A stretch of 64,000 nucleotides of DNA from Hyphomicrobiales bacterium (GTDB lineage Bacteria; Pseudomonadota; Alphaproteobacteria; Rhizobiales; Rhizobiaceae), in the NCBI GenBank assembly GCA_900473045.1, contig UCKS01000002.1:24579-88578 (forward strand), written 5' to 3'. Positions 9,027 through 18,113 of the stretch are shown here, in pieces. Within the stretch, counting starts at the first letter, position 1. Each line of letters begins with the position of its first letter. Position numbers and translations under genes: made by a program. The notes beneath the pieces were generated by a model. That model worked only from the letters and a program-made list of their open reading frames with translations. It had not been told where the DNA came from and did no database searches.

Positions 9027-9051
9027 AACTAAGCTTTCCCGGTTTGGTTCC
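9027..9051 (-). promoter_or_regulatory. EcfG-type promoter of the SPW/ADH/SDR operon
   Basis: Minus strand GGAAC (9051-9047), 17 bases, GTT (9029-9027), about 33 bp before the SPW gene. Confidence 0.75.
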
Positions 9052-9080
9052 AGCAGCTGAGGGTCCGAGCCGCATCGGTG

Positions 9081-9105
9081 GGAACCAAATGGCGCCTTTG
9101 TAATT
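9081..9105 (+). promoter_or_regulatory. Probable EcfG-type promoter of the MBL hydrolase
   Basis: GGAAC at 9081-9085, 18 bases, TT at 9104-9105, arranged divergently with the promoter at 9027-9051. Confidence 0.55.
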
Positions 9106-9149
9106 TGATTATCGAAGGGCCTTGCCGAGGGCCGCGATACCTGGAGAAT

Positions 9150-10040
9150 ATGATGGTGCAGCAGATACCACTCGACAGCGACGACCGAGCCGATGAAATT
9201 AAACGTGACGATGGGACGCGTGAGATCGCAGCGGATCTTGCCTATCTTCGCACGATCATGGCGAACGTGATCTACGTCGGCTTACCTGGAGCTGGGGACC
9301 GAAACTGGGTTCTAGTCGATGCAGGGGTGGTGGGAGGCAAGTCCACCATCAAAGGCGCAGCGGAAGATCGTTTCGGCGCAAACGCGCGGCCGGCAGCAAT
9401 TATCCTTACACATGGTCATTTTGATCACGTTGGATCATTGGAGGATCTTGTGGACGAGTGGGATGCGCCTGTCTTTGCCCACCAACTTGAGCTTCCCTAT
9501 CTTAACGGGAACGCGTCCTATCCTGATGGCGACCCCAGCGTAGGCGGCGGATTGATGGCAAGTCTGGCAGGCTTTCTCCCTACCCGTCCGGTCGATGTTT
9601 CGACGAGGCTTTCTTCTTTGCCGGACGATGGCAGTATCCCATTTCTGTCCGGTTGGACCTGGATTCACACACCTGGCCATTCGCCCGGCCACATCTCGCT
9701 TTGGCGCGAACGTGACAAGGCTCTGATCGTCGGCGATGCGTTTATCACGACGGCTGCGGAGTCCGCCTATGCGACCGCGTTCCAGACGCCGGAACTTCAT
9801 GGGCCACCGAAATACTTCACGATCGACTGGAAGAAGGCCAAGACATCCGTCGAGTCTCTGGCGGCCCTCAGTCCTAACCTCGTGATTACCGGGCATGGCA
9901 GAGCGATGGAAGGTCCTGACTTGACCCAAAAGCTGGGCGACCTTGCCCGAGACTTTGAACGCATCGCGGTTCCATGGCAAGGTCGATATGTGGAGGCTCC
10001 CGCCAACGCGGAAGATGGAACGGCTTATCGGCAACGCTAG
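9150..10040 (+). CDS. MBL-fold metallo-hydrolase
   Basis: About 296 residues from ATG 9150 or 9153, with GGAG upstream. Metal ligands: the LTHGHFDHVGS motif (HxHxDH) near residue 90, TPGHSPGH near 175, VGDAF near 197 and GHG near 250. Glyoxalase-II or lactonase-like fold; substrate unknown. Diverges from the ADH operon and shares its EcfG-type promoter region. Confidence 0.9.
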   Translation: MMVQQIPLDSDDRADEIKRDDGTREIAADLAYLRTIMANVIYVGLPGAGDRNWVLVDAGVVGGKSTIKGAAEDRFGANARPAAIILTHGHFDHVGSLEDLVDEWDAPVFAHQLELPYLNGNASYPDGDPSVGGGLMASLAGFLPTRPVDVSTRLSSLPDDGSIPFLSGWTWIHTPGHSPGHISLWRERDKALIVGDAFITTAAESAYATAFQTPELHGPPKYFTIDWKKAKTSVESLAALSPNLVITGHGRAMEGPDLTQKLGDLARDFERIAVPWQGRYVEAPANAEDGTAYRQR

Positions 10041-10666
10041 TCACCGCGACAGACAACGTCCGGAGACAGACTTCATTTCGATGCGACGTTCTTCTACGAG
10101 CAGTTCAAACGCCGACGATGGACCCCGTTTACGACTGATCTTGTCCGCACGACGGAACGATCACGATGTCCAGAGTGAAGAGGTCGCTCTAGACTGGGCC
10201 AAGCTCTTCGTGTTATCGAACAGAGCCCGGCGACCGGTTTCTAATGTTGATATGATCGGGGATGGAGCATGTCTCGTCAGAAACTGCGCGAGGTAGTTTT
10301 GCGGCTGCATCGACCCGGATCAGTTCACGAAAGCTAAGCCATCCATGGCGCCGAGCAAAATAGCTGCGAGCTCATACGAGCAGGTCATTTACCTTCCTCC
10401 CGTCAGGAACTCTCGTGACAAACGTAGCAGCACGCCGTTTGGACACGACAGCGTTTCCCTGAACGCCGTCCTTGCTCATATCGATGTTTCCAAGGTCTAA
10501 AGGCTCCGGCTGTCTATTGCTGGATGCCACCCAGGTGCGGGGAATGATGACGTCTTCGAATCTACCGACATTTTTTATCCTCCTTTGCCGGTCAAACTTT
10601 TTCAGATACTTCGAGGTCCGACGTGAGCGAGAATTTTTCTCGTTTCTATTCGGACAAGGCGACCAG
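10041..10666. other. Gene-free interval
   Basis: About 625 bases between the MBL hydrolase and the isochorismatase-like gene. I see no convincing gene, RNA or repeat on either strand; the open frames here lack ribosome-binding sites and family motifs. Confidence 0.5.
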
Positions 10667-11242
10667 TTAAATTTTGGACAGAAACGCTTCCGTCGTCGTC
10701 ACTTCGAGTTGAACCGAGAAGCGGTCACCCAGCAGTTCCAGTCCCGCGTCGTGGGTGTCGTCGGCTCCGCTACAAACGGCGTCCTTCAAAAGAACGACGC
10801 GGTAACCAAGGTCGATCGCACCGAGTGCCGCAGCCAGGACACAGACATCCGTCTCGCCGCCAGTCAAAACGATCGTGTCAATGGCGTCACTGGATAGAAG
10901 TTGGTGAAGACGACCATCGACCCACGGCGAGTAGGTCATCTTGTCAAATACCCGAGCGGCCGGGACCAATGCTCTGAGCGAGGGGATGATGTCAACGAAT
11001 TCGGGAGCGAGATGCTCCGTCGTCATCATCCACCATTTTTCGTAATAGTCACGCCACATGCCCGGCATATCGTTTGCTCGCGCCGGCGGCGTGAACCGCG
11101 TAAAAACCGTGTGCGTCGGATGTCGGCCGGCGAGTTCTTCGATTTCCGCTGAGACTTTGCGCATCCAAGGGACCTGCCAAGGCGTGTCTTCAGCAAACAT
11201 CCGCTGCATATCGACGCAAAGATGCACCCACTTCTTTTCCAA
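10667..11242 (-). CDS. Isochorismatase-family cysteine hydrolase
   Basis: 191 residues from a TTG start at 11242, chosen because AAGGAG lies 7 bases upstream and homologous copies begin at the same point. Isochorismatase-fold signatures: LCVDMQ (catalytic Asp), FTRFTPP, DKMTYSPW (catalytic Lys region) and GGETDVCVLAAALGA (nucleophile Cys), followed by KDAVCSGADDTHD. Amidase-like reaction, substrate unknown. This is the only intact one of three copies (others at 21137-21605 and 42842-43419). Confidence 0.87.
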   Translation of the reverse strand: MEKKWVHLCVDMQRMFAEDTPWQVPWMRKVSAEIEELAGRHPTHTVFTRFTPPARANDMPGMWRDYYEKWWMMTTEHLAPEFVDIIPSLRALVPAARVFDKMTYSPWVDGRLHQLLSSDAIDTIVLTGGETDVCVLAAALGAIDLGYRVVLLKDAVCSGADDTHDAGLELLGDRFSVQLEVTTTEAFLSKI

Positions 11243-11263
11243 CGGCTTTCTCCTTTGGCACTG

Positions 11264-11288
11264 AACTTCTTTTGACGGTTCAAGTTCC
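11264..11288 (-). promoter_or_regulatory. EcfG-type promoter of isochorismatase-like gene
   Basis: Minus strand GGAAC (11288-11284), 17 bases, GTT (11266-11264), about 22 bp before the TTG start. Confidence 0.78.
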
Positions 11289-11307
11289 ATGGCTCAAGGG
11301 GTTGCTT

Positions 11308-11332
11308 GGAACATTGGCGTTCCCGGAAAGTT
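11308..11332 (+). promoter_or_regulatory. EcfG-type promoter of DUF892 gene 1
   Basis: GGAAC 11308-11312, 17 bases, GTT 11330-11332; divergent with the previous promoter. Confidence 0.8.
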
Positions 11333-11358
11333 TATGGTGTCCAACAAGGAGAACCAAC

Positions 11359-11871
11359 ATGGCCGAAAATGAAACCCGCGAAATCTTCGTTACAGGACTG
11401 AAGAACGCGCACGCAATGGAAAATCAAGCGCTTTCAATCATGAAGCCGCAGCTGTCGCGCATCGAAAATTACCCTGAAGTGGCAGCCAAGCTCGAGCAAC
11501 ACATCCGCGAGACGGAAGGTCAGATCGTGCGAATCGAAGAGGTCCTGTCGGGTCTCAATGAAGATCATTCCGCCCTTAAGGACATGGCGCTTTCCTTTAC
11601 AGGCGCTATGGCGGCGATGGGCCATACCATGGCAGGTGACGAGATCCTCAAGAATTCCTTCGCCAACTTCGCCTTCGAGAATTTCGAGATGGCGGCATAC
11701 AAATCGCTCCTCACCGTGGCGGATGCCGGCGGCTACGGTGCGGCGACGTCCGCGCTGCAGGCGAGCCTTGCCGAAGAAAAAGCGATGGCGCAGTGGCTCG
11801 ATGAAAACCTCGTATCCGTGACGACGAAGTTTCTCTCGTTGCGAGAGGCGGGAGTGAAGGCAAAGGTCTGA
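11359..11871 (+). CDS. DUF892/YciF-type ferritin-like protein 1
   Basis: 170 residues from ATG 11359 (AAGGAG upstream). Four-helix ferritin-like pattern with carboxylates and His at metal-ligand positions: HAMENQALSIMKPQ, ETEGQIVRIEEVL, FENFEMAAYKSLL and LAEEKAMAQWLDE. Stress-induced in several bacteria; a di-iron or redox role is family-level inference. Followed by a second, diverged DUF892 gene with its own promoter. Confidence 0.88.
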   Translation: MAENETREIFVTGLKNAHAMENQALSIMKPQLSRIENYPEVAAKLEQHIRETEGQIVRIEEVLSGLNEDHSALKDMALSFTGAMAAMGHTMAGDEILKNSFANFAFENFEMAAYKSLLTVADAGGYGAATSALQASLAEEKAMAQWLDENLVSVTTKFLSLREAGVKAKV

Positions 11872-11924
11872 AAGACGAAAACATTCACGCCGACTTTGCT
11901 CACCGACTACAAAATACGTTGGCG

Positions 11925-11949
11925 GGAACATTCTATGAAAATGGGCGTT
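11925..11949 (+). promoter_or_regulatory. EcfG-type promoter of DUF892 gene 2
   Basis: GGAAC 11925-11929, 17 bases, GTT 11947-11949, about 36 bp before the start codon. Confidence 0.8.
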
Positions 11950-11985
11950 GAGTCGCCGCAACGGTTTCTACCAAAGGAGGACAGA

Positions 11986-12489
11986 ATGGCCGAGAAGACA
12001 TTGAACGACCTTTTCCTTGATACGCTCAAGGATATCTATTTCGCCGAGAAGCAGATCCTGAAGGCTCTTCCGAAGATGGCGCGTGCTGCGCAGTCGGAAG
12101 AAGGCAAGGCAGGCTTCCTCCAGCACCGCGATGAAACGCAGGGGCAGATTGAGCGGCTGGAGCAAGTCTTCGAACTGCTGGGCAAGCCGGCCCGTGGCAA
12201 GACCTGCGAAGCCATCCAGGGCATCATCGCTGAGGGCGAAGAGATCATGGAAGAATACAAAGGCACAGTCGCACTTGACGCCGGCCTCATTTCTTCGGCA
12301 CAGGCCGTGGAACACTACGAGATAGCCCGCTACGGGACGCTGGTCGCCTGGGCCAAGCAGATCGGTCTCCACGATGCCATCCCGCTACTTCAGGCAAATC
12401 TGGCCGAGGAAGAAGCGACGGACAAGAAATTGACTGAACTTGCAGAGGCATCCGCGAATGTCAAAGGCAAGGGCAAAAAGGCCGCCTAA
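11986..12489 (+). CDS. DUF892/YciF-type ferritin-like protein 2
   Basis: 167 residues from ATG 11986, preceded by AAAGGAGG. Family motifs: LFLDTLKDIYFAEKQILKAL, HRDETQGQIERLEQVF, AVEHYEIARYGTLVAWA and LAEEEATDKKLTELA; Lys-rich tail. The closest textbook relative is E. coli YciF. A rho-independent terminator follows. Confidence 0.9.
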   Translation: MAEKTLNDLFLDTLKDIYFAEKQILKALPKMARAAQSEEGKAGFLQHRDETQGQIERLEQVFELLGKPARGKTCEAIQGIIAEGEEIMEEYKGTVALDAGLISSAQAVEHYEIARYGTLVAWAKQIGLHDAIPLLQANLAEEEATDKKLTELAEASANVKGKGKKAA

Positions 12490-12507
12490 TGCCGACATCG
12501 TCTCCTG

Positions 12508-12534
12508 AAAGGCCGCCAAGTGGGCGGCCTTTTT
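12508..12534 (+). terminator. Rho-independent terminator after DUF892 gene 2
   Basis: Ten-base stem AAAGGCCGCC / GGCGGCCTTT with a 5-base loop, followed by TT. Confidence 0.85.
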
Positions 12535-12565
12535 CTCATGTGTACTCAATGACTAGGAGAGACTG

Positions 12566-14754
12566 ATGGCCAAGAAGCCTTCAACACCCAAAATTTCATC
12601 TGCAAACGCGCCAATATCCGAAAAACCTGCCGCATCTGCCAGATCCAATCCCGCGACCACCGTCACCATTCACGACCAACAGCTTCATCGCGGTGAAGGC
12701 GGCGAGCTGCATCAGTTTGCGGAGGACGGACATCCTGTTCTGACGACCGCCCAAGGTGGTCCAATTGCCGATGACCAAAATACTCTGCGCGTCGGCGCGC
12801 GCGGCCCTGCACTCATCGACGATTTTCATTTCCGGGAGAAAATCTTCCACTTCGACCATGAACGCATTCCGGAGCGCGTGGTTCACGCTCGGGGCTACGG
12901 CGCCCATGGATTCTTCGAAAACTACGAATCCCTGGCCGCCTATACTCGGGCCGACCTGTTTCAGCGACCCGGCGAAAAGACGCCTGTGTTTGTTCGGTTC
13001 TCGACGGTTGCTGGCAACAAAGGCTCAGCCGATCTGGCGCGCGATGTGTTGCGGTCAAGATGTACACCCAGGAGGGCAACTGGGATCTGGTTGGCAACAA
13101 CATTCCGGTGTTTTTTATTCAGGACGCCATCAAGTTTCCGGACATCATTCACGCTGCCAAGCAGGAACCCGACCGGGCGTTTCCGCAGGCGCAGACGGCT
13201 CACGATAATTTCTGGGACTTCATCAGCCTGACGCCCGAGAGCATGCACATGGTCATGTGGATCATGTCCGATCGCACTATTCCCCGCTCGTTCCGCTTTA
13301 TGGAAGGCTTTGGTGTCCATACCTTCCGCTTCGTCAATGCCAAGGACGACTCGACCTTCGTTAAATTCCACTGGAAGCCCAAGCTCGGCCTGCAATCGGT
13401 GGCCTGGAACGAGGCCGTCAAAATAAACGGCGCCGATACAGATTTCCACCGCCGCGACCTCTGGCAGTCGATCCAGTCAGGTAATTTTCCCGAGTGGGAA
13501 CTGTGCGTCCAGCTCTTCGATCAGGAATTTGCCGACAATTTCGATTTCGACATTCTCGACCCGACGAAGATCATCCCGGAGGAGATTCTGCCGGTTCAGC
13601 CTATCGGCCGCCTTGTTCTCGATCGGATGCCCGATAACTTTTTCGCGGAAACCGAACAAGTCGCGTTCATGACGCAGAACGTTCCGCCGGGCATCGACTT
13701 CAGCAACGATCCTCTGCTGCAGGGCCGCAACTTCTCGTACCTGGACACGCAGCTGAAGCGACTGGGTGGTCCGAACTTTACCCATCTACCCATCAATGCG
13801 CCGAAGTGTCCGTTTCACAACTTCCAGCAAGACGGCCATATGGCCATGCGCAATCCTGTTGGCCGAACCAACTATCAGCCAAACTCTCATGGTGAAGGGC
13901 CGCGGGAATCTCCGGTGCAAGGTTATCGGCACTTCGCGTCTGAAGAACAGGGTCCGAAGGTTCGCTTGCGTCCCGAAAGCTTCGCCGACCATTACAGTCA
14001 GGCACGCCAGTTCTACATCAGCCAAACGCCTCCCGAGCAGCGTCACATCGCGATGGCGTTGACGTTCGAACTTAGCAAGGTCGAAAATCCGGTGATCCGC
14101 GAGCGCATGGTCTCTCACCTGATGAATATCGATGAGACACTTGCGACCACCGTTGCCCAGAAGCTTGGCTTTCAAGCCATGCCGAAGCCGGCGGACGCCG
14201 CCATGCCGACACGCCAGGACCTTGAACCATCACCGGCGCTGAGCATTATCGAGCGCGGCCCCAAACGTTTTGAGGGCCGCAAGCTTGGCATTCTCATCAC
14301 GGATGGTGTGGACGCTGGGCTGCTCAAGGGTTTGACTGCGGCAATCACCCAAGAGAAGGCGGTCTTTGAACTCATCGCACCGAAGGTTGGCGGCGTCACA
14401 GCATCTGATGGCAATTGGGTGGAAGCCCATCACATGATCGATGGCGGACCGTCGGTGCTGTTCGACGCGGTCGCGTTATTGACCTCGGCTGCGGCGATCG
14501 ATGATCTTGTAAAAGAGGCGACGGCGCGTGACTTTGTCGCCGACGCCTTCCAGCACTGCAAGTACATCGGCTACGACCAATCGGCGTTTCCATTGCTCGA
14601 GAAGGCAGGCATCGCTGGCGATCTCGACGAGGGCGTCCTCGCGCTGCCGGGAGAAGATGGTCTTGCCGCTTTCGTTTCTGAGCTTGGCAAGCTTCGCGTT
14701 TGGGGCCGTGAACCATCCGTTAAACTTGGTAAGGCCTCTCCGCCCATCAAATAA
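12566..14754 (+). pseudogene. katE: Large-subunit (KatE/HPII-type) catalase, frameshifted
   Basis: Heme catalase with the extra C-terminal flavodoxin/DJ-1-like domain of large clade-2 enzymes (about 730 residues). N-terminal part 12566-13047 carries the active-site His in [16 protein letters not shown] and ends LARDV. The rest, in another frame from about 13050, carries the distal Asn ([13 protein letters not shown]), heme-ligand Tyr (NFSYLDTQ) and the C-terminal domain ([13 protein letters not shown] onward). Comparison with the usual RDVRGFAVKMYT implies a 7-base deletion that removes Arg-Gly. AGGAG precedes ATG 12566. As read, no full enzyme can be made. Confidence 0.88.
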
Positions 14755-14862
14755 GCTCATGCTCGGGCGCAGTGAATGTGCCGCGCCCTATGGTTCCGAC
14801 GCGACATTCAAAAGAGGTTCTAAGGCACATGCCTAAAACCGCGTTCAACTCCGAGATTTCCG

Positions 14863-15012
14863 ATGACTCAATCCACGTAAGATTGCCTCATCGTCGGTGG
14901 TGGCCCAACCGGCCTAACGGCGGCGATCTATCTTGCTCGCGATCATCTCGATGTAATGGTAATCGAAGATTGGCGCAGCCGTGCGCCACCCAACCAGTCC
15001 CACCGTGTTTAA
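14863..15012 (+). pseudogene. Remnant of a thioredoxin-reductase-like gene
   Basis: From ATG 14863 the frame reads MTQST, stop, DCLIVGGGPTGLTAAIYLAR, then a Val-Ile-Glu strand end and a stop at 15010. This is the N-terminal FAD-binding unit of a protein like that at 3996-4951, with an in-frame stop at codon 6; the remainder is absent. Confidence 0.75.
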
Positions 15013-15153
15013 TTCCGACGAGGCGAAGCAACGTCAGTCCCCCAGGTGCAGATGGCATCGGCCAGCCCGTCGAGACAAGGGGAAATGAGCGCGCTGCCGG
15101 GCCAGTGTTCGTCCTGTGTCAGATGAGGTGTCTGGTCGGACGTTCCCTCCGGT

Positions 15154-15243
15154 CACGGCGCGCCCCTCCCACGCGTCTTCCGGCACCAGCCCTTTAGGGC
15201 CGCCGGCTTGGAAGCGAGGTGCTGTGAGAGGGCCTCGCTTCCA
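15154..15243 (-). ncRNA. Structured leader element, copy A
   Basis: Reading the minus strand from 15243: an 11-bp hairpin (TGGAAGCGAGG / CCTCGCTTCCA, 13-base loop), a second hairpin built on CCGGC...GCCGG with inner GCCCT-aa-AGGGC, then a small CGCG/CGCG hairpin whose loop contains GGGAGGGG, then GTG (15156). Copy B at 28944-29039 keeps the same order, with compensating changes in the first stem. The following ORF (about 40 codons) is not recognisable. Riboswitch, RNA thermometer or repeat-borne leader are all possible. Confidence 0.5.
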
Positions 15244-15342
15244 TCGCAAAAAAAGCTTTCCAGCTACGAAACAAGTTTTCGCCCTCCGAGTTTCGCTGCA
15301 CACACGGAGGAGATAGTCATGGAAACGTGATGGTTACAGCCA

Positions 15343-15555
15343 GTGCAAATTACGACCAGTCAAAGCGGCGTGCAGACCGTCCACGGCCCGTTCGCGGCCC
15401 TAATTTTCTTGTTGGACGACTGGCCCGATATGCGCGGGGCGGACTATGTGAAAGCTAGAAGCCTCTGCCGCGCTGCAATCGCAGGGCGAAAAACGCCAGA
15501 AGAAGCGCGAGAGGTTTTCATCAGGGCCGCAAAGGAAGCCCATCTGATGCATTGA
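15343..15555 (+). CDS. DUF982 protein, start lesion
   Basis: About 70 residues from GTG 15343, with HGPFAALIFLLDDWP, VKARSLCRAAIAGRK and a final REVFIRAAKEAHLMH, a good DUF982 match. The better start is ATG 15319 after GGAGGAG, but codon 4 there is TGA (M-E-T-stop-WLQPV), so either a downstream GTG is used or the gene is inactivated. Confidence 0.7.
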   Translation: MQITTSQSGVQTVHGPFAALIFLLDDWPDMRGADYVKARSLCRAAIAGRKTPEEAREVFIRAAKEAHLMH

Positions 15556-16592
15556 TGAGGTATTCTCATTCAAATCAACGAGTTCGGTCGCCGGGTGATG
15601 TGCGGCCTTCCGCCTGTCACCGGCGCCGTAATATTCCAATACGCTCAACAGATCCGATACGCTCTCCACAGTGCGACCAGAGAGCAGGCAGCAGACCGCC
15701 TCGATCCGAGCGATCTTTCTCCTTGCTCAACTCGCAATTGACGTCGTCTCGCCATTGCGCTTCGCCCCCGGAAGCAGGCGCTCAAAAATAGCTGCTCCGT
15801 CGACCGTCTCCTCGCATACGATGCGCCGGTCCTTGTGTCCTGATCTTCCTGATTATCGATCATCACGTCATCCGCCGCCCAGAACTTAACGTCTAGGCTA
15901 TGTGCCTCCTGTCCACGCCGGCGGGCGGCTGGGTATTGCTTGGACCGGTTACTTCAGTAATCAGTGACATCGCCCTCGATTGACTTTTCTCGTTCTTTTG
16001 CGCGAGGGACGACAAGGGTAGGACATGGTTCCAGATTTTAACCCGGAAAACGTTCGCCACGCTCCGCTGGCCACAGCCGGTTGCGATGCGAAGGTATTGA
16101 GGTAAAAAGACCCCGCACGAAGCGAGGTCAATTTTTGCGGGAGACTAACCAGGCGTCGATGCTGTTGGGCTGCGGCAATCGACGACATGATCAACGGGAA
16201 TTATCTTCTCGAGGGCGCAGTTTGCCGGATGTCGTCGAGGAGCGCGTGAGAGTTAAAATCCTCGAGAAAAGCCGACAAGCCTTTCTCGAGGAGTGATCGG
16301 GGCGCTGTAAGCGAGCGAGCGAACGGCTGCGATCTAAATCTAAACCATGGCCGCAGGAGATTGTTCCCTGCAGTCCTCGCTATCGCGCTGCGCTTCCCGG
16401 CAACGGTGAGCAGCTGGTAAACAGCGCATAGGTTTCTCGTCCAGCTTCTATGAACGTCTCTATTTTGAAATCAATCACGATCCGCAGATCCCGGATCATC
16501 CCAGCCGAAATCACACGGGAAGCGAAAGTGAGATTATATTCGCGATCCAACGCAGCCGGCCAAGCATCCCACTCCATTCCTACAGGCGCGCC
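15556..16592. other. Low-content interval with one terminator-like hairpin
   Basis: About 1 kb without a gene I can support. Open frames lack start signals and motifs. Contains a terminator-like hairpin at 16109-16137. The frame ending at 16296 (LPDVVEERVRVKILEKSRQ) looks protein-like but is too short to assign. Confidence 0.45.
16109..16137 (+). terminator. Terminator-like hairpin
   Basis: GACCcCGC, short loop, GCGaGGTC, followed by AATTTTT. No supported gene lies just upstream, so it may belong to a decayed gene. Confidence 0.45.
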
Positions 16593-16886
16593 CTATACAG
16601 ATGTTGTCGACGAATTGGGCAGGGGCGGCGCCGTTTTCACGGGCATGCCAGTCTCGAGGTTGGCGGCTATAAACGCCGTACGTACTCCAACGTTCTCCTT
16701 CAGCAGATGCTAACCGGTTCAATCCTTGCTTGCAGGAGAGAACAGCCTGCTTGAAGCACTCACCTCGTTTCTGCGACTATTCGTTTTCCAGAAAATCAAG
16801 CGCGTCATCGAGGGTGCCAATGTTCGATCCATCCCCGCGAAGGGTAACTTTTAGCCGTGGTCCCAAGAAAAATCACGCTTCCTCAT
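16593..16886 (-). pseudogene. DUF982 pseudogene
   Basis: Homologous to the intact DUF982 gene at 57710-58015. Starts MRKRDFSW (compare MSTRDIPW), shifts frame into LKVTLRGDGSNIGTL, then ALDFLENE followed by TAG where the family has Trp-Pro, reads on as KQAVLSCKQGLN, and shifts again before AFIAANLETGMPV. Four lesions mean it is dead. Its EcfG-type promoter at 16941-16965 is still perfect. Confidence 0.8.
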
Positions 16887-16940
16887 GTTATCTCCTCCGT
16901 CATCCTACTTGGAATCCGTCAATCCAGACGACGTTATATC

Positions 16941-16965
16941 AACTTTGATTTCTGGAAGTGGTTCC
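16941..16965 (-). promoter_or_regulatory. EcfG-type promoter in front of the DUF982 pseudogene
   Basis: Minus strand GGAAC (16965-16961), 17 bases, GTT (16943-16941). The spacer is almost identical to that at 58438-58462. Confidence 0.75.
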
Positions 16966-17124
16966 CTCCAAACCGGCTCATTTATTTCAGTGTATGACAC
17001 CGGACAAAACCGTCATCCAGTTGCGGCTCGTTGGCCACTTCTAGCGAACCTGAATACCTTGAGACGGGTTACCTGCGTCACGTATGTCCGGAAAGGATAT
17101 TTTTGCGCTTCTACGACCGCTGCG

Positions 17125-17150
17125 GGAACCTCTCATAGGTCTGGGTCGTT
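17125..17150 (+). promoter_or_regulatory. Probable EcfG-type promoter of SDR
   Basis: GGAAC 17125-17129, 18 bases, GTT 17148-17150. Confidence 0.6.
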
Positions 17151-17179
17151 CTCCGATGCCAATAAATCAGGAGATCGAC

Positions 17180-18043
17180 ATGCCTCAAGACAATCGCCCC
17201 ATGCCGCCCCAGCCGAAACAAGAGCAGGCCCCCCCAGGCGAGACCAAGCTCATGCAGCCGGTGCCTGATCATGGCGAGGAGTCGTACAAAGGGTCGGGGC
17301 GCCTGGAAGGCAAGGTAGCGTTGATCACAGGTGCAGATTCCGGTATCGGACGAGCGGTAGCCATAGCATTCGCACGAGAGGGTGCCGATATCCTGGTTTC
17401 GTATCTGAGCGAGCACGAAGATGCCGAAGAGACGGCCCGCTGGGTCCGGACGGCTGGTCGCCAGGCTTTGGTCGCACCCGGAGACATCAAGAGTGAGGCC
17501 TTCTGCAACGCATTGGTGGAAAGGGCAATCGAGGAACTGGGAGGCATTGACATCCTCGTCAACAATGCAGCCTTTCAGCGAACCTATAATTCCATCGAGG
17601 AAATCTCTGCCGACGAATGGAATGAGACCTTCCGGACAAATATCTACGCCCCCTTCTATCTCTCTAGGGCGGCGGTACGCCACATGAAGGCTGGCAGCTC
17701 GATTATCAACACGACATCAATCCAGTCACGCCAGCCGTCATCCTCCTTGCTCGCCTACGCTTCAACGAAAGGTGCCGTGTCCAACTTCACAGCCGGACTG
17801 GCGGAAATGGTTGCCGGCAAGGGGATACGCGTCAATGCGGTTGCCCCTGGCCCCATATGGACGCCGCTCATCCCCTCAACGATGCCGCCTGAAAAGTCTG
17901 AATCGTTCGGCAAGCAAACATTGATTGGCCGTGCCGGCCAGCCCGCAGAACTCGCAGGAGCTTACGTTCTTCTCGCATCTGAGCTCGGCAGCTACATGAC
18001 GGGCGCGGTCATCCCCGTAACTGGGGGCGAGATCATGATTTAG
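17180..18043 (+). CDS. SDR oxidoreductase (YghA-like)
   Basis: 287 residues from ATG 17180, with CAGGAG upstream. A Pro/Gln-rich N-terminal extension (about 40 residues) precedes the SDR core: ITGADSGIGRAVAIAF, NNAA, Ser in TTSIQS, YASTKGA (Tyr-Lys pair) and NAVAPGPIWTPL. This architecture matches E. coli YghA, an NADP-dependent aldehyde reductase; substrate here unknown. Tat-bearing paralogue at 47470-48468. glgA follows 70 bp downstream. Confidence 0.9.
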   Translation: MPQDNRPMPPQPKQEQAPPGETKLMQPVPDHGEESYKGSGRLEGKVALITGADSGIGRAVAIAFAREGADILVSYLSEHEDAEETARWVRTAGRQALVAPGDIKSEAFCNALVERAIEELGGIDILVNNAAFQRTYNSIEEISADEWNETFRTNIYAPFYLSRAAVRHMKAGSSIINTTSIQSRQPSSSLLAYASTKGAVSNFTAGLAEMVAGKGIRVNAVAPGPIWTPLIPSTMPPEKSESFGKQTLIGRAGQPAELAGAYVLLASELGSYMTGAVIPVTGGEIMI

Positions 18044-18113
18044 ATCCGCCCAAGAATTACTAAACAACGCCTGTTCATAGGCGGGACGCCGCTAGTTTCC
18101 TGGAGTGTAACGC

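Noticed and set aside
10472..10897. 141-codon frame in the gap before the isochorismatase-like gene
   Set aside because: No motif or ribosome-binding site, and its 3' half is antisense to the isochorismatase-like coding sequence.
16676..16684. CGTACGTAC as another dyad site
   Set aside because: No 4-base spacer and it lies inside the DUF982 pseudogene, so it does not fit the GTACG-N4-CGTAC pattern.
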